64,000 nucleotides of DNA, from NCBI GenBank assembly GCA_020634455.1, contig JACKBQ010000001.1:744001-808000 (forward strand), written 5' to 3'. Below are positions 25,738 to 34,680 of the stretch, in pieces. The position numbers and the translations under genes were made by a program. Within the stretch, counting starts at the first letter, position 1. Each line of letters begins with the position of its first letter. Origin of the DNA: Ardenticatenaceae bacterium (GTDB lineage: Bacteria > Chloroflexota > Anaerolineae > Promineifilales > Promineifilaceae). Below the pieces are notes generated by a model that was given only the letters and a program-made list of their open reading frames with translations, was not told where the DNA came from and made no database searches.

Positions 25738-27405
25738 TTATTTTTTTATAGGAAATACAAGTTCTACGGTAGTCCCGTTCCCAGGCGAAGATTTGATTGT
25801 GAAAGAGCCATCCAAATCTTCGGCACGTGCCCTCATATTCGATAAGCCATGCCCCACTGAATAGTTTTTGGCTGCCAAATCAAACCCGCAACCATTGTCC
25901 ACTACTCGCAAAACCACATTTTTACCTAAGCCCTCAATATTAATGAGAACTTGCTCCGCTCTGGCATGACGCGCAATATTGGCCAACGCTTCCTGAGTGG
26001 TTAAGAAAAGTGACCGGGCGACGGAAGCTGGAAGGCTGGACAATGTTTCTTGTTCAGCAGACAAGGAAACGGCAACCATTGTATTGGCCTGAAATTCCCG
26101 CACCAGCCGCCCTAACCCTTGCTCCAAATTGCCCTGAAAGCGATGCGGCCGTAAATCGAGAATGAAGTTACGAATATCACGAATGGTAGCGTTTAGCCCT
26201 TCAATAGCATGTGTCAGTAAAATGTCTGCGTCTTCTGGATTCTCGGGCAGGGATAACTTGGTTGATTCTAAAGTGAGACCAACGGCAAAAATAGATTGGA
26301 TAATGCCATCATGTAAATCCATCCCAATGCGTGTCCGCTCTTCCACAATCGCCAAACGGCCGACTTGCTCATACAAACGTGCATTTTGAATAGCAACCGC
26401 CGCATGGGCGGCGAGCAATTCCACCATATCTGCATCCGCCTTGGTAAACTCGGATGCACCTATCTTATTTGCTAAATACAGATTGCCTAATATTTCCCGC
26501 CCGGCAATGACAGGCACCCCCAAAAATGGGACCATTGGTGGATGTCCTTCAGGAAACCCTACGGAACGCGGATCGTCTGCAATTCGCGGTATGCGAATAG
26601 TTTTTTGCTCTTTGATAATTGCGCCAAGAAGTCCTAGCCCCTTCGGGAGATGTGGAATATGCGCAGAAACTTCTAGATCCATCCCACTGTCTATGAATGT
26701 CTCCAAAAAGCCCTGGCTGTTTGGCAAACCAAGTGCAGCGTATTGCGCATCGGCAAGATCACGCGCGGCATCTACTATTTGTTGCAGCACCTTGTCTAGT
26801 GTCAACTCGCTGGCAATGGCCATCGAGGCTTCATCCAGCGCAGCTAGTTGGCGGTTACGCTGGCGCAGCTTTTTTCGCTGGGCACGGCTTTCTTCATTGA
26901 GCAAGGCATTTGTAATAGAAACGGCCGCATGAGAAGCAAACAACTGAAGTAACTGCTCATCGGTATGCGTGAAGGGTGTGCCGTCTTTTTTATCTGCAAG
27001 GTAAATACGGCCGTATACCTCTCCACTTTGCATAACAGGCATCCCCAAAAAACTGTTCATTTTGGGATGACCCGGTGGAAATCCTGTATAAGCCGGATGC
27101 TGAGATAAATCAGTTAAACGAATTGTTTGTTGTTTTGCGGAAAGCTCCCCTAACAAACCAATTCCCTTGGGCAAATGGGCAATTAGCTGGGCTTGCTCTG
27201 GCTGAATGCCAGAAAAGACGAATTCCGGTGTCAAGCCCTCATTCTGAAAAGTTGCCAAAACGGCATAATTGGCAGAGAGAAGTTCACGCGCAGTATCTAC
27301 AATGAGCTGCAATGTATCTGGCAGATTTCTGACTTTTGAAATCTTTAATGTGGCATCACATATAGCTTCCAAAAGTGAATCCAACTCACGGCCATCACGC
27401 ATCAT
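25738..27405 (-). CDS. Tandem-GAF sensor histidine kinase (NarX/DevS type)
   Basis: 555 residues, soluble. Two GAF domains (about 30-165 and 195-340) share the EGHPPMVPFLGVPV and PGHPKMNSFLGMPV motifs. A HisKA_3 dimerisation helix follows with RTRIGMDLHDGIIQSIFAVG (phosphoacceptor His about 359), then an ATPase domain with VVDNGCGFD and GHGLSNMRARAEDLDG. This is the DevS/NreB-like class that pairs with NarL regulators; the regulator is the next gene upstream on the same strand. The GAF domains may bind heme or sense redox, but no axial ligand can be assigned by eye. Confidence 0.9.
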   Translation of the reverse strand: MMRDGRELDSLLEAICDATLKISKVRNLPDTLQLIVDTARELLSANYAVLATFQNEGLTPEFVFSGIQPEQAQLIAHLPKGIGLLGELSAKQQTIRLTDLSQHPAYTGFPPGHPKMNSFLGMPVMQSGEVYGRIYLADKKDGTPFTHTDEQLLQLFASHAAVSITNALLNEESRAQRKKLRQRNRQLAALDEASMAIASELTLDKVLQQIVDAARDLADAQYAALGLPNSQGFLETFIDSGMDLEVSAHIPHLPKGLGLLGAIIKEQKTIRIPRIADDPRSVGFPEGHPPMVPFLGVPVIAGREILGNLYLANKIGASEFTKADADMVELLAAHAAVAIQNARLYEQVGRLAIVEERTRIGMDLHDGIIQSIFAVGLTLESTKLSLPENPEDADILLTHAIEGLNATIRDIRNFILDLRPHRFQGNLEQGLGRLVREFQANTMVAVSLSAEQETLSSLPASVARSLFLTTQEALANIARHARAEQVLINIEGLGKNVVLRVVDNGCGFDLAAKNYSVGHGLSNMRARAEDLDGSFTIKSSPGNGTTVELVFPIKK

Positions 27406-27464
27406 CTTCGTTCTTCACCCCCCAAAGAAATTACCGAACTCTACACAAAGCTGTTACACCACCA

Positions 27465-28121
27465 TCAATTTAGATAATCTTTCAGATGATGCTGAATAGC
27501 ATACGCAGCAGCCTCTGCCCGATTAGAAACCTCTAGCTTGGACAAAATGCCGCTCACATAGTTTCTAACGGTACCTTCGCTTAAATACAGAGCCTCTGCA
27601 ATTTCACGATTCGTACGACCTTCAGCAATTAAAGAAAGCACCTGCATTTCTTGAGCCGTGAGATCGCTAAAAGCAGCAGACTCTTCTTGTTGAATAGAAC
27701 GGCGCATTTCGTTAAAAATACGCTGTGTCAAAGAAGGATCTAAAGTAGCCTCACCACGAGCAGCCGCTTCAATTGCTCGAATCACATCATTGCTCCCAAC
27801 CTGTTTTAGCACATAGCCTGAAGCGCCAGCTCGAATCGCGGCAAAGAGCATATCATCCTCTGCATAAGAGGTGAGCATAATTACCTTTGTCTCTGGCAGT
27901 TCAGCCATTATTTGTTCACAAGCCTCTATTCCGCTGCCTCCGGCCAGCCGAATATCCATGAGAACAATATCTGGTTTATGTGCCAAAGCTTTGCTTACCG
28001 CTTCTTGCTGGGCAGAAGCTTCAGCAATAACCTCAAAACCAGGGTTACGCTCAATCAAACTCTTCAGGCCAAGCCTGACTACTTCGTGATCATCTACAAG
28101 AAGAATACGTAATCGTGACAT
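27465..28121 (-). CDS. NarL/FixJ-family response regulator
   Basis: About 218 residues. The receiver domain has RILLVDDHEVVRLGL, phosphoacceptor KPDIVLMDIRLAGGSG (Asp about 54), a switch Thr in MLTSYAED and Lys in GYVLKQVG. The output is a LuxR-type helix-turn-helix (LTAQEMQVLSLIAEGRTNREIAEALYLSEGTVRNYVSGILSKL). It forms a two-component system with the adjacent kinase. ATG 28121 gives the canonical N-terminus; an in-frame start at 28157 would add 12 residues. It is divergent from the Crp/Fnr gene. Confidence 0.93.
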   Translation of the reverse strand: MSRLRILLVDDHEVVRLGLKSLIERNPGFEVIAEASAQQEAVSKALAHKPDIVLMDIRLAGGSGIEACEQIMAELPETKVIMLTSYAEDDMLFAAIRAGASGYVLKQVGSNDVIRAIEAAARGEATLDPSLTQRIFNEMRRSIQQEESAAFSDLTAQEMQVLSLIAEGRTNREIAEALYLSEGTVRNYVSGILSKLEVSNRAEAAAYAIQHHLKDYLN

Positions 28122-28294
28122 AAACTCAAGTATAGCTTTTTCTATCAGGTTCAACAAAATACCGATGAATTACTTTAATTTTCGTTACATTTGCACCCAG
28201 CTTGGCGCTGAGGCTCAGGCAAAATTTTGTACCAACCGGGTTTTCTGAGAGAATCAATTTGCAATCGCTGTAAGCTTTTACCGAATGAGGACAC

Positions 28295-29032
28295 ATGTAC
28301 AACACAAAAATCGAGGAATTTACAAAGCAACATACGGCCGTCTCACTCACGCTCATGCAAAACAGCCTGTTGTTTAAAAAGTTGTCCCAGACTGAGCTAA
28401 ATGATGCGATGTTAGCTGGTTATTTCAAACAAGTTCCCAAAAACAGCTATTTGTTTCACCAGGACGAGCCAGCAAACTGCATCTTTATTTTGGTAGAGGG
28501 CACCATTCATTTAAGCCAGCTCACCGTACAAGGGCAACAGGTGATCATGCATTACCTGAGTCCAGGTGAAGAAATTGGCATTCTGGCACTGTTTCCAGAG
28601 CAAACCTACCCTGTAACAGCCTTTGCCACGACAGATAGCACCCTCCTTTGTTGGCCAGCCGACACCTTCAACGCCCTCATCGAACAATATCCCCAACTGG
28701 CAATCAACGCCCTGCAAATGATGGTCAAACGATTTGTGGTGCTGCAAAATCAATACCGTCAGTTAGCCACCGAACGCGCCGAACAGCGCATTGCCCGCAC
28801 CTTGCTAAAAATTGCCAGTAAAAGCGGCCAACAAAACAAACATGGCATTCGGCTCACCCCACCACCCTCGCGGCAGCAAATAGCAGAGATGACGGGCACC
28901 ACCCTGTACACCGTAAGCCGCATTTGCAGCCAGTGGGAGCGAGACGGCCTGGTTCACACCAACCGACGCTGGTTGCAGCTAAAAAATCAGGAAGCCCTTC
29001 AGGCAATCGTTGAAGACAACTACACATCTTAA
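28295..29032 (+). CDS. Crp/Fnr-family transcription regulator
   Basis: 245 residues. An N-terminal cyclic-nucleotide-binding-like beta roll (FKQVPKNSYLFHQDEPANCIFILVEGTIHL to YLSPGEEIGILALF) is followed by the dimer helix and a Crp-type winged helix (LTPPPSRQQIAEMTGTTLYTVSRICSQWERDGLV). No N-terminal Cys cluster like Fnr is present. The ATG is preceded by GAGGAC. It stands directly before the octaheme cytochrome gene, which it probably regulates in response to oxygen, nitrogen oxides or redox state; this is inferred from position. Confidence 0.9.
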   Translation: MYNTKIEEFTKQHTAVSLTLMQNSLLFKKLSQTELNDAMLAGYFKQVPKNSYLFHQDEPANCIFILVEGTIHLSQLTVQGQQVIMHYLSPGEEIGILALFPEQTYPVTAFATTDSTLLCWPADTFNALIEQYPQLAINALQMMVKRFVVLQNQYRQLATERAEQRIARTLLKIASKSGQQNKHGIRLTPPPSRQQIAEMTGTTLYTVSRICSQWERDGLVHTNRRWLQLKNQEALQAIVEDNYTS

Positions 29033-29164
29033 GAAGTTTGACAGAAACGGCCGTACATTGCGCTACCGCAAAGAAATAACATTCCCTAACCCGTAAACTG
29101 TTCGCTGGGGAGAGGTTTGGCGACTTCACACCTCTTTTCGCAAAAATTAACAGGAGAAAAATTT

Positions 29165-30490
29165 ATGAGTCAAGACACAGCAACAAACAGCAACAACTCT
29201 TTTCGCCTACTCATCCTGGGCATCATTGCCGTTCTCATCGTCGCCGGGCTAACCCTGGTCATCATGACCGTTAGCCGGGCCGGTACCGAAGCCAGCAGCG
29301 ATGAGCCAGTCAACGTATTGGCAGATAGCGACGACGATTGCGTAACCTGCCATGAACGAAACACCCCAGGCATTGTAGAGCAATACGGGCACAGCACCAT
29401 GGCCGCCGCCGAAGTAACGTGCCGCGACTGTCATGAAGTAGATGCCGATTACCCCGGCGCCATTGAGCATGAAGAAACGTACGTCCTCAACACGCCCACC
29501 ACAGCCATGTGCGAAACCTGCCATGAAAACGAAGTGGCCCAGTTTAACCAAAGCCGCCACGCCCTGCCTGCCTACGTCGCCTATGCCGGACAGGAAGTAT
29601 TGTCAGACGAACATCTGGCGATGTACCAGGCCATCCCGGAAGGCGGTTATGCTGACGATAAAGTTCGTGCTCGCAACTCCCTGCACGCCATTGAAGGCCC
29701 TGCTATCACAAAATTTGCCTGTGAAAGCTGCCACGATGTTGGCAAGCCAGCCGAAGATGGCTCTGTGGGACAATGCCAGGAATGCCACCAACGCCATGAG
29801 TTCAGCCTGGAACAGGCGCGTAGACCAGAATCCTGCAACGCCTGCCACATTGGCCCGGATCATCCGCAGTGGGAGATTTACCAGGAATCACCGCACGGTA
29901 TTGCCTACGCAGCCAACGGACATACCTGGAACTGGGATGCAGAACCCGGCACACTGACCGTTCTAGACTTCCCAGCGCCAACATGTGCCACCTGCCATAT
30001 GAGCGGCTTCGGCCCAACGGCAACCACGCACGATGTCGGCGACCGCCTCACCTGGAACCTGGCTGCGCCAATCAGCACCCGTCGGCCCGCCTGGCAAGAC
30101 AACATGACGCGGATGCAGGGAGTTTGTTCTGAGTGTCACAACACGAACTTCATTGAGACCCTTTACACCGATGCTGACAAAGCAGTCGAACAGGTCAATG
30201 CCTGGGTCATTGAAAGTGACGAAATTATCCAACCGCTCAAAGACAACAATTTGCTTACTGCACAGCCATTTGACGAGCCTATTGACTTTGTCTACTTCAA
30301 TTTGTGGCACCATTGGGGCCGCACAGCCAAGTTTGGCACCTGGATGCAGGGTGCAGATTACGTGCAGTGGCATGGCGCTTATGAGATTCTGCATGATCGG
30401 GCGGAACTTATCGAGATGGTGAATGACAAGCTGGAAGAAGCTGGTCTGGAGCCTATTGATCCCGGCCCGCCTGGACCAATCGAACCATAA
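29165..30490 (+). CDS. Octaheme c-type cytochrome, hydroxylamine oxidoreductase-like
   Basis: About 441 residues: an N-terminal membrane anchor (LLILGIIAVLIVAGLTLVIM) then a periplasm-type domain with eight CxxCH heme sites, starting at residues about 59, 86, 116, 186, 204, 224, 274 and 321. After the last heme come YFNLWHHWGRTAKFGTWM and GADYVQWHGAYEIL (about 395-410), matching the end of HAO-family proteins. The Tyr of DYVQWHG is the candidate for the cross-link to heme P460 that marks the oxidising enzymes. The substrate may be hydroxylamine, hydrazine or, in reverse, nitrite. AGGAG precedes the ATG. The gene lacks octamer palindromes. C-terminal tail Pro/Gly-rich. Confidence 0.88.
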   Translation: MSQDTATNSNNSFRLLILGIIAVLIVAGLTLVIMTVSRAGTEASSDEPVNVLADSDDDCVTCHERNTPGIVEQYGHSTMAAAEVTCRDCHEVDADYPGAIEHEETYVLNTPTTAMCETCHENEVAQFNQSRHALPAYVAYAGQEVLSDEHLAMYQAIPEGGYADDKVRARNSLHAIEGPAITKFACESCHDVGKPAEDGSVGQCQECHQRHEFSLEQARRPESCNACHIGPDHPQWEIYQESPHGIAYAANGHTWNWDAEPGTLTVLDFPAPTCATCHMSGFGPTATTHDVGDRLTWNLAAPISTRRPAWQDNMTRMQGVCSECHNTNFIETLYTDADKAVEQVNAWVIESDEIIQPLKDNNLLTAQPFDEPIDFVYFNLWHHWGRTAKFGTWMQGADYVQWHGAYEILHDRAELIEMVNDKLEEAGLEPIDPGPPGPIEP

Positions 30491-30506
30491 ATTCAATAAA
30501 ATCTAT

Positions 30507-30538
30507 ACCTGCCTGGCAATAGTTTTCGCCAGGCAGGT
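30507..30538 (+). terminator. Stem-loop between cytochrome and membrane-protein genes
   Basis: ACCTGCCTGGC (30507-30517) pairs perfectly with GCCAGGCAGGT (30528-30538), loop of ten. It lies 17 bases past the cytochrome stop. No U-run follows directly (the T5 begins 14 bases later), so it may attenuate or protect the cytochrome message rather than fully end it. Confidence 0.6.
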
Positions 30539-30556
30539 GTTAGTAAAGAGCTTTTT

Positions 30557-31456
30557 ATGAATTATCTAGCAACTGTTTTTCCAAAAGCTGGCCGCAGACG
30601 GTTGCCTGTCTCGCGGGATCAGGCGATGCTGCTGATGGCGGCATTTAATGAAATTATGCTGGGTCTGGATACGCTGCTGGCGCACGGTCTAAACAACACC
30701 ATTCTGCTGCGCGAATGGATTCCTATTGTTTTTGGGCCTACAGCAGGCATTTTGCTGCTTGTAGCTGGTTTAATTGCGCTGCGCAACCGCAAAACGGCCG
30801 CTTGGCTGGCAACGGCCGTTTTCCTGGCCAGCATCATCGTGGGGGTGCTGGGAGCTTACTTCCACTTTGTGCGGGGCGTGCTGCCTACTGCTCCAATGGG
30901 CGCACGCGTAACGCTAAATTTGCTGGTGTGGGCACCGCCTTTCCTGGCACCGTTTGCCTTTGCTGGCATCGGCGTGCTGGGCATTAGCGCCGCCTGGCAA
31001 GAGCTGCCAACAGGCAGTGGCCTGCTACAGCTTCCCTTCAATCGCACCGTGCAAATGCCCTACAGCAAAACGCGGGCTTACTTTTTTCTGGTGAGTTTGG
31101 GAACGCTGGTGGCGTTGGTAAGCAGTGCTTTAGACCATGCGCGCCAACCGTGGGAGAACCCCTGGCTCTGGCTGCCACTGATTGTGGGGGTGTTTGCCAC
31201 AGCCGTTTCTGCGGGCATGGGGGCGCTAAATCGCAAACTCACGCCTGAAGATGTAACAATCTACATTACCGCAATGGTTCTACTGATTTTAGTCGGTGCC
31301 GTTGGGGCATATTTCCACATTCAGGCAGACCTTACTAGCCAAAGCACCATTGTACCCGAGCGCTTTTTGCGCGGCGCTCCGTTCATGTCCCCCCTGTTGT
31401 TCAGCAATATGGGCATTGTCGGGCTACTTGCTTTGCTATCCCCTGAAGAAAGTTAA
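30557..31456 (+). CDS. Eight-helix membrane protein with internal duplication, linked to the octaheme cytochrome
   Basis: 299 residues, about eight membrane helices in two similar halves. Each half ends with a helix carrying GAYFHF or GAYFHIQ (about residues 97 and 251) followed by a loop and a hydrophobic pair starting PPFLAPFAFAGIGVLGI or PFMSPLLFSNMGIVGLL. The conserved His of each half could bind heme b or a quinone. No named family is recognised. Its position after the HAO-like gene suggests the membrane partner that exchanges electrons with the quinone pool; this is inference. Start ATG 30557 has a weak AAGAG upstream. Confidence 0.7.
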   Translation: MNYLATVFPKAGRRRLPVSRDQAMLLMAAFNEIMLGLDTLLAHGLNNTILLREWIPIVFGPTAGILLLVAGLIALRNRKTAAWLATAVFLASIIVGVLGAYFHFVRGVLPTAPMGARVTLNLLVWAPPFLAPFAFAGIGVLGISAAWQELPTGSGLLQLPFNRTVQMPYSKTRAYFFLVSLGTLVALVSSALDHARQPWENPWLWLPLIVGVFATAVSAGMGALNRKLTPEDVTIYITAMVLLILVGAVGAYFHIQADLTSQSTIVPERFLRGAPFMSPLLFSNMGIVGLLALLSPEES

Positions 31457-31606
31457 TTCGTCCGATACCCGCCATCCACAACGGCCGTTTCTGAACCTAT
31501 TCTTTGTTCCCAGAAACGGCCGTTGCCTGTAAAAACCACCTTCGTCCATTCCTCATAAAAAAGAAAATTCTTGACCAAAAGCCCAAAGCGCAATACGCTA
31601 GAACAG

Positions 31607-34579
31607 ATGTTTGCTGAACTGGTGATCAACATTGAAGCGCCGCTGGAGGGCACCTTTCATTACCACGTCCCCAGCGATTTGCGCCCTAAGCTGCGCGTCG
31701 GCCATCTGGTGGAGGTGGAATTCGGGCGGCGGCTGGCGCAAGGCATCATCATGCGCTTCGACGACACCGCCCCCATCGAAGACACCAAGCCGATTATTGC
31801 CCTAATTGACGAAAAGCCAGTGGTCTTCTGGTGGCAGCTGGAGCTGGCGCAATGGCTCAGCCAGACCTACCTGGCCCCACTCAACGGCTGCCTACGCCTG
31901 ATGCTGCCGCCCGGCCTCACCCGCTGGGCAGACGTAACGGTGGACGTCAATCCGTACTGGGATGGCAACGGTCGTCTCACCGATCTACAAAAACAGATCA
32001 TCACCATCCTCAAAGAGCGCGGCGATTTGCGCGGGCGGCAGCTCAACAAAGCGCTGCGCAAGCTGGCAGGCAAGTCTAAAAAGAAGGTGGATTGGCAAAC
32101 GGCCGTTAACCAGCTCCACAAACGCAACATCCTGCGCAAAGCCACCGTGCTCGACCCACCCCGCATCAAGCCCAAGAAAATCCGCACGGCCGAACTGATC
32201 GCCAGCGACAAGCGCGTCCAATCCGTCGTACCCCACCTGGGCCGGGCCAACAAGCAGGCGGATGTGCTGCTGTATCTGCTGGAAAGCAATGATCCGCTGC
32301 CGGAAGAAACGGCCGTTCTCGCCGCCACCGGCGCCGATGAAAAACATTTGGAGCAGTTGGTTGAAGACGGCCGTATCAGCCGCCTCCCTGCCCAAACCAC
32401 CCTTCTCCCCACCGGCCAACAGCCACCAACTGAACTCACCGACCTCTTCGCCCAACTCCCTTGCCCGCTCGAAAATTTAACAATTAACCATTCACCATTA
32501 ACAATTAACCATTTAGAGGCCGAAGGTTTCATAACTCGCCTCCACGAACCCGCCACCCTCAGCCTCGCCATCCCGCCCAAACAAGTCCTCAGCCACATTT
32601 TAGAGTTGCGCCAGGCCACCACCTACCAGAGCGTGCTCACCCTGCTGGCCCGTGCCGCCCAGCCCGTCAACCTGACGGACATCTACGCCCAAACCAAAGC
32701 CAACAAGAGCTACTTGAACAAGTTAGCCAAGCTCGATCTCATCCGCTTTGGCTCCGAAGAAGTGTGGCGCGACCCCCTGGCCGATCGGGATTTTGTTCCC
32801 GCCGAGCCACCCCTGCTCACCACCGATCAGGCCCGCGTTTGGGGGCGGATTAAGATGGCAATGCTCGGTGTAGATGAAGAGGTGAACGGGCGAAGGGGTG
32901 AAGGGGTGACCAATGACACTTCACCTGTTCACCCTATCACCCGTTCACCCCTACCATTCCTTCTGCACGGCGTGACGGGCAGCGGCAAAACCGAAATTTA
33001 CATGCGCGCCATCAACTACGCGCTAAATGAAGGGCAGCAAGCGATTGTGCTGGTGCCGGAAATTGCCCTGACGCCGCAAACGGTACGCCGCTTTGCCGCC
33101 CGCTTTCCGGGGCGCGTGGCCGTGCTGCACAGCCGCCTAACCGACGGCGAACGGTACGACACCTGGCGGCGCGCCCGGCAAGGACTTTTCGATATCGTGG
33201 TGGGGCCGCGCAGCGCCCTGTTTACGCCGCTGCCTAACCTGGGCGTCATCGTTTTGGATGAGGAGCACGACCCCAGCTACAAGCAAACGCCGCCCGTGCC
33301 GCCGCCGTATTACCACACCCGCGAAGCTGCCATTGCCCTGGCCCAAATCGTTGGCGCGACGGTGATTATGGGCAGCGCTACGCCGGACATTGTGACCTAC
33401 CATCGCGCGCAGAGCGGCCGTTTCCAACTGCTAGAACTGCAAAAGCGGGTCATGGGCCATCGCCAGCGGCTGGAAAGCCAGGCCGAGCGGCTAAAGGTAC
33501 ACAACCATTACCACCACGACGGCGAAGACCCAGACGATGCCCTCACGATTCCGCTGCCGCCCATCCAGATTGTGGATTTGCGGCAAGAACTGCGGGCCGG
33601 CAATCGCTCCATTTTTAGCCGCGCCCTGGAAAAAGCGATTACCGAAACGCTGGAGCGTGGCGAACAGGCGATTTTGTTCCTCAACCGGCGCGGCTCGGCC
33701 ACGTTTGTCATTTGCCGCGACTGCGGCTACGTGGCCACCTGCCCCCGCTGCGACATGCCGCTAACGTACCATCGCCACAACATGCTGCTGGTGTGCCATC
33801 ATTGCGGCCGTCGCGAGCCGCACCAGACGGAATGCCCCACTTGCCAATCGAAGCGGATTCGCTACTTTGGCCTGGGCACGGAAGAGGTGGCGGAGCGGGT
33901 GCAGCAGCGCTGGCCGGAGGCGCGCATCACCCGCTGGGACCGGGACACCACTGCCGGGCGCGACACGCACGAAACGCTGCTGGCCAGCTTCATCAATCAG
34001 GAAGCGGACATTTTGGTGGGCACACAAATGATTGCCAAGGGGCTGGATTTGCCGCTGGTGACGCTGGTCGGCGTGATATCCGCCGATGTGTCGCTGGGAC
34101 TGCCGGATTACCGCACCGGGGAGCGCGCCTTCCAGATTCTGGCGCAGGTGGCGGGGCGGGCCGGGCGCGGTTTGCTGGGCGGGCGGGTCATCATTCAAAC
34201 CTACAAGCCGGAGCATTACGCCATCCAGGCCGCGGCCGAGCATGATTTTGCTTCGTTTTACATTGACGAGATTCGGTTCCGCACGCAGCACAGCCTGCCG
34301 CCGTTCCGGCGCATGGCGCGGCTGCTGCTGATTGATCCGGTGGATGAGCGGGGCAAGCGGGAGGCTGAGGCGTTGGCCAAGGGGCTACGGCTGCACATTC
34401 GGGAGAAGTCGTTGGCGGCGTCGGAGATTTTGGGGCCTGTGCCACCATTTTTTAACCGGGTAGACGGCCGTTTCCGCTGGCAAATCATCGTGCGCTCCCC
34501 AGACCCCAACCGACTGCTAGCCGATTTCCCCATCCCGCCGAAGTGGATGGTGGATATTGATCCGGTAAGTACGCTTTAG
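31607..34579 (+). CDS. priA: Primosomal replication-restart helicase PriA, with in-frame repeats
   Basis: About 990 residues, well above the usual 730-820. N-terminal DNA 3'-end-binding domain (MFAELVINIEAPLEGTFHYHV), Walker A GVTGSGKTE (about 455), DEEH box LDEEHDPSYK (about 550), zinc sites CRDCGYVATCPRC and CHHCGRREPHQTECPTC (about 703-750), and motifs V/VI (VGTQMIAKGLDLP, AGRAGRG). PriA reloads the replisome at stalled forks. The excess length is a long linker between the winged-helix and helicase domains, where two dispersed repeats are read in frame at residues about 290-304 and 425-450. ATG 31607 gives the family N-terminus; TTG 31571 is also in frame. Confidence 0.95.
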   Translation: MFAELVINIEAPLEGTFHYHVPSDLRPKLRVGHLVEVEFGRRLAQGIIMRFDDTAPIEDTKPIIALIDEKPVVFWWQLELAQWLSQTYLAPLNGCLRLMLPPGLTRWADVTVDVNPYWDGNGRLTDLQKQIITILKERGDLRGRQLNKALRKLAGKSKKKVDWQTAVNQLHKRNILRKATVLDPPRIKPKKIRTAELIASDKRVQSVVPHLGRANKQADVLLYLLESNDPLPEETAVLAATGADEKHLEQLVEDGRISRLPAQTTLLPTGQQPPTELTDLFAQLPCPLENLTINHSPLTINHLEAEGFITRLHEPATLSLAIPPKQVLSHILELRQATTYQSVLTLLARAAQPVNLTDIYAQTKANKSYLNKLAKLDLIRFGSEEVWRDPLADRDFVPAEPPLLTTDQARVWGRIKMAMLGVDEEVNGRRGEGVTNDTSPVHPITRSPLPFLLHGVTGSGKTEIYMRAINYALNEGQQAIVLVPEIALTPQTVRRFAARFPGRVAVLHSRLTDGERYDTWRRARQGLFDIVVGPRSALFTPLPNLGVIVLDEEHDPSYKQTPPVPPPYYHTREAAIALAQIVGATVIMGSATPDIVTYHRAQSGRFQLLELQKRVMGHRQRLESQAERLKVHNHYHHDGEDPDDALTIPLPPIQIVDLRQELRAGNRSIFSRALEKAITETLERGEQAILFLNRRGSATFVICRDCGYVATCPRCDMPLTYHRHNMLLVCHHCGRREPHQTECPTCQSKRIRYFGLGTEEVAERVQQRWPEARITRWDRDTTAGRDTHETLLASFINQEADILVGTQMIAKGLDLPLVTLVGVISADVSLGLPDYRTGERAFQILAQVAGRAGRGLLGGRVIIQTYKPEHYAIQAAAEHDFASFYIDEIRFRTQHSLPPFRRMARLLLIDPVDERGKREAEALAKGLRLHIREKSLAASEILGPVPPFFNRVDGRFRWQIIVRSPDPNRLLADFPIPPKWMVDIDPVSTL
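32476..32517. repeat. In-frame AATTAACCATT repeat inside priA
   Basis: The words AACAATTAACCATT occur twice, split by CACCATT, and are read in frame as LTINHSPLTINHL. The same peptide pattern (TINHLPLAIN) from the same word family in the same frame and orientation lies in the ABC ATPase gene (14474-14508). Confidence 0.8.
32880..32956. repeat. In-frame GGTGAACGGG inverted repeat inside priA
   Basis: GAGGTGAACGGGCGAAGGGG and GTGAAGGGGTGA at the 5' side are complementary to TTCACC, CTATCACCCGTTCACCCC at the 3' side. It is read in frame as EVNGRRGEGV to VHPITRSPLP and ends only a few codons before the Walker A motif. It is the same family as the intergenic repeat at 20171-20270. Confidence 0.8.
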
Positions 34580-34611
34580 TGAATGTTTATCAAAAACTGG
34601 ACACTGATAAA

Positions 34612-34656
34612 CACAGATTGACACGGATAAGAAGTTAAAATCTGTGTCAATCTGTG
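34612..34656. repeat. CACAGATTGACAC inverted repeat
   Basis: CACAGATTGACAC (34612-34624) pairs perfectly with GTGTCAATCTGTG (34644-34656), and a further AATCTGTGTCC follows. It lies between priA and the tRNA gene. Similar words (AATCTGTCCAATCTGTGAAATC) occur near 42208-42230. Confidence 0.8.
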
Positions 34657-34680
34657 AAAATCTGTGTCCAATTCCAGAAA

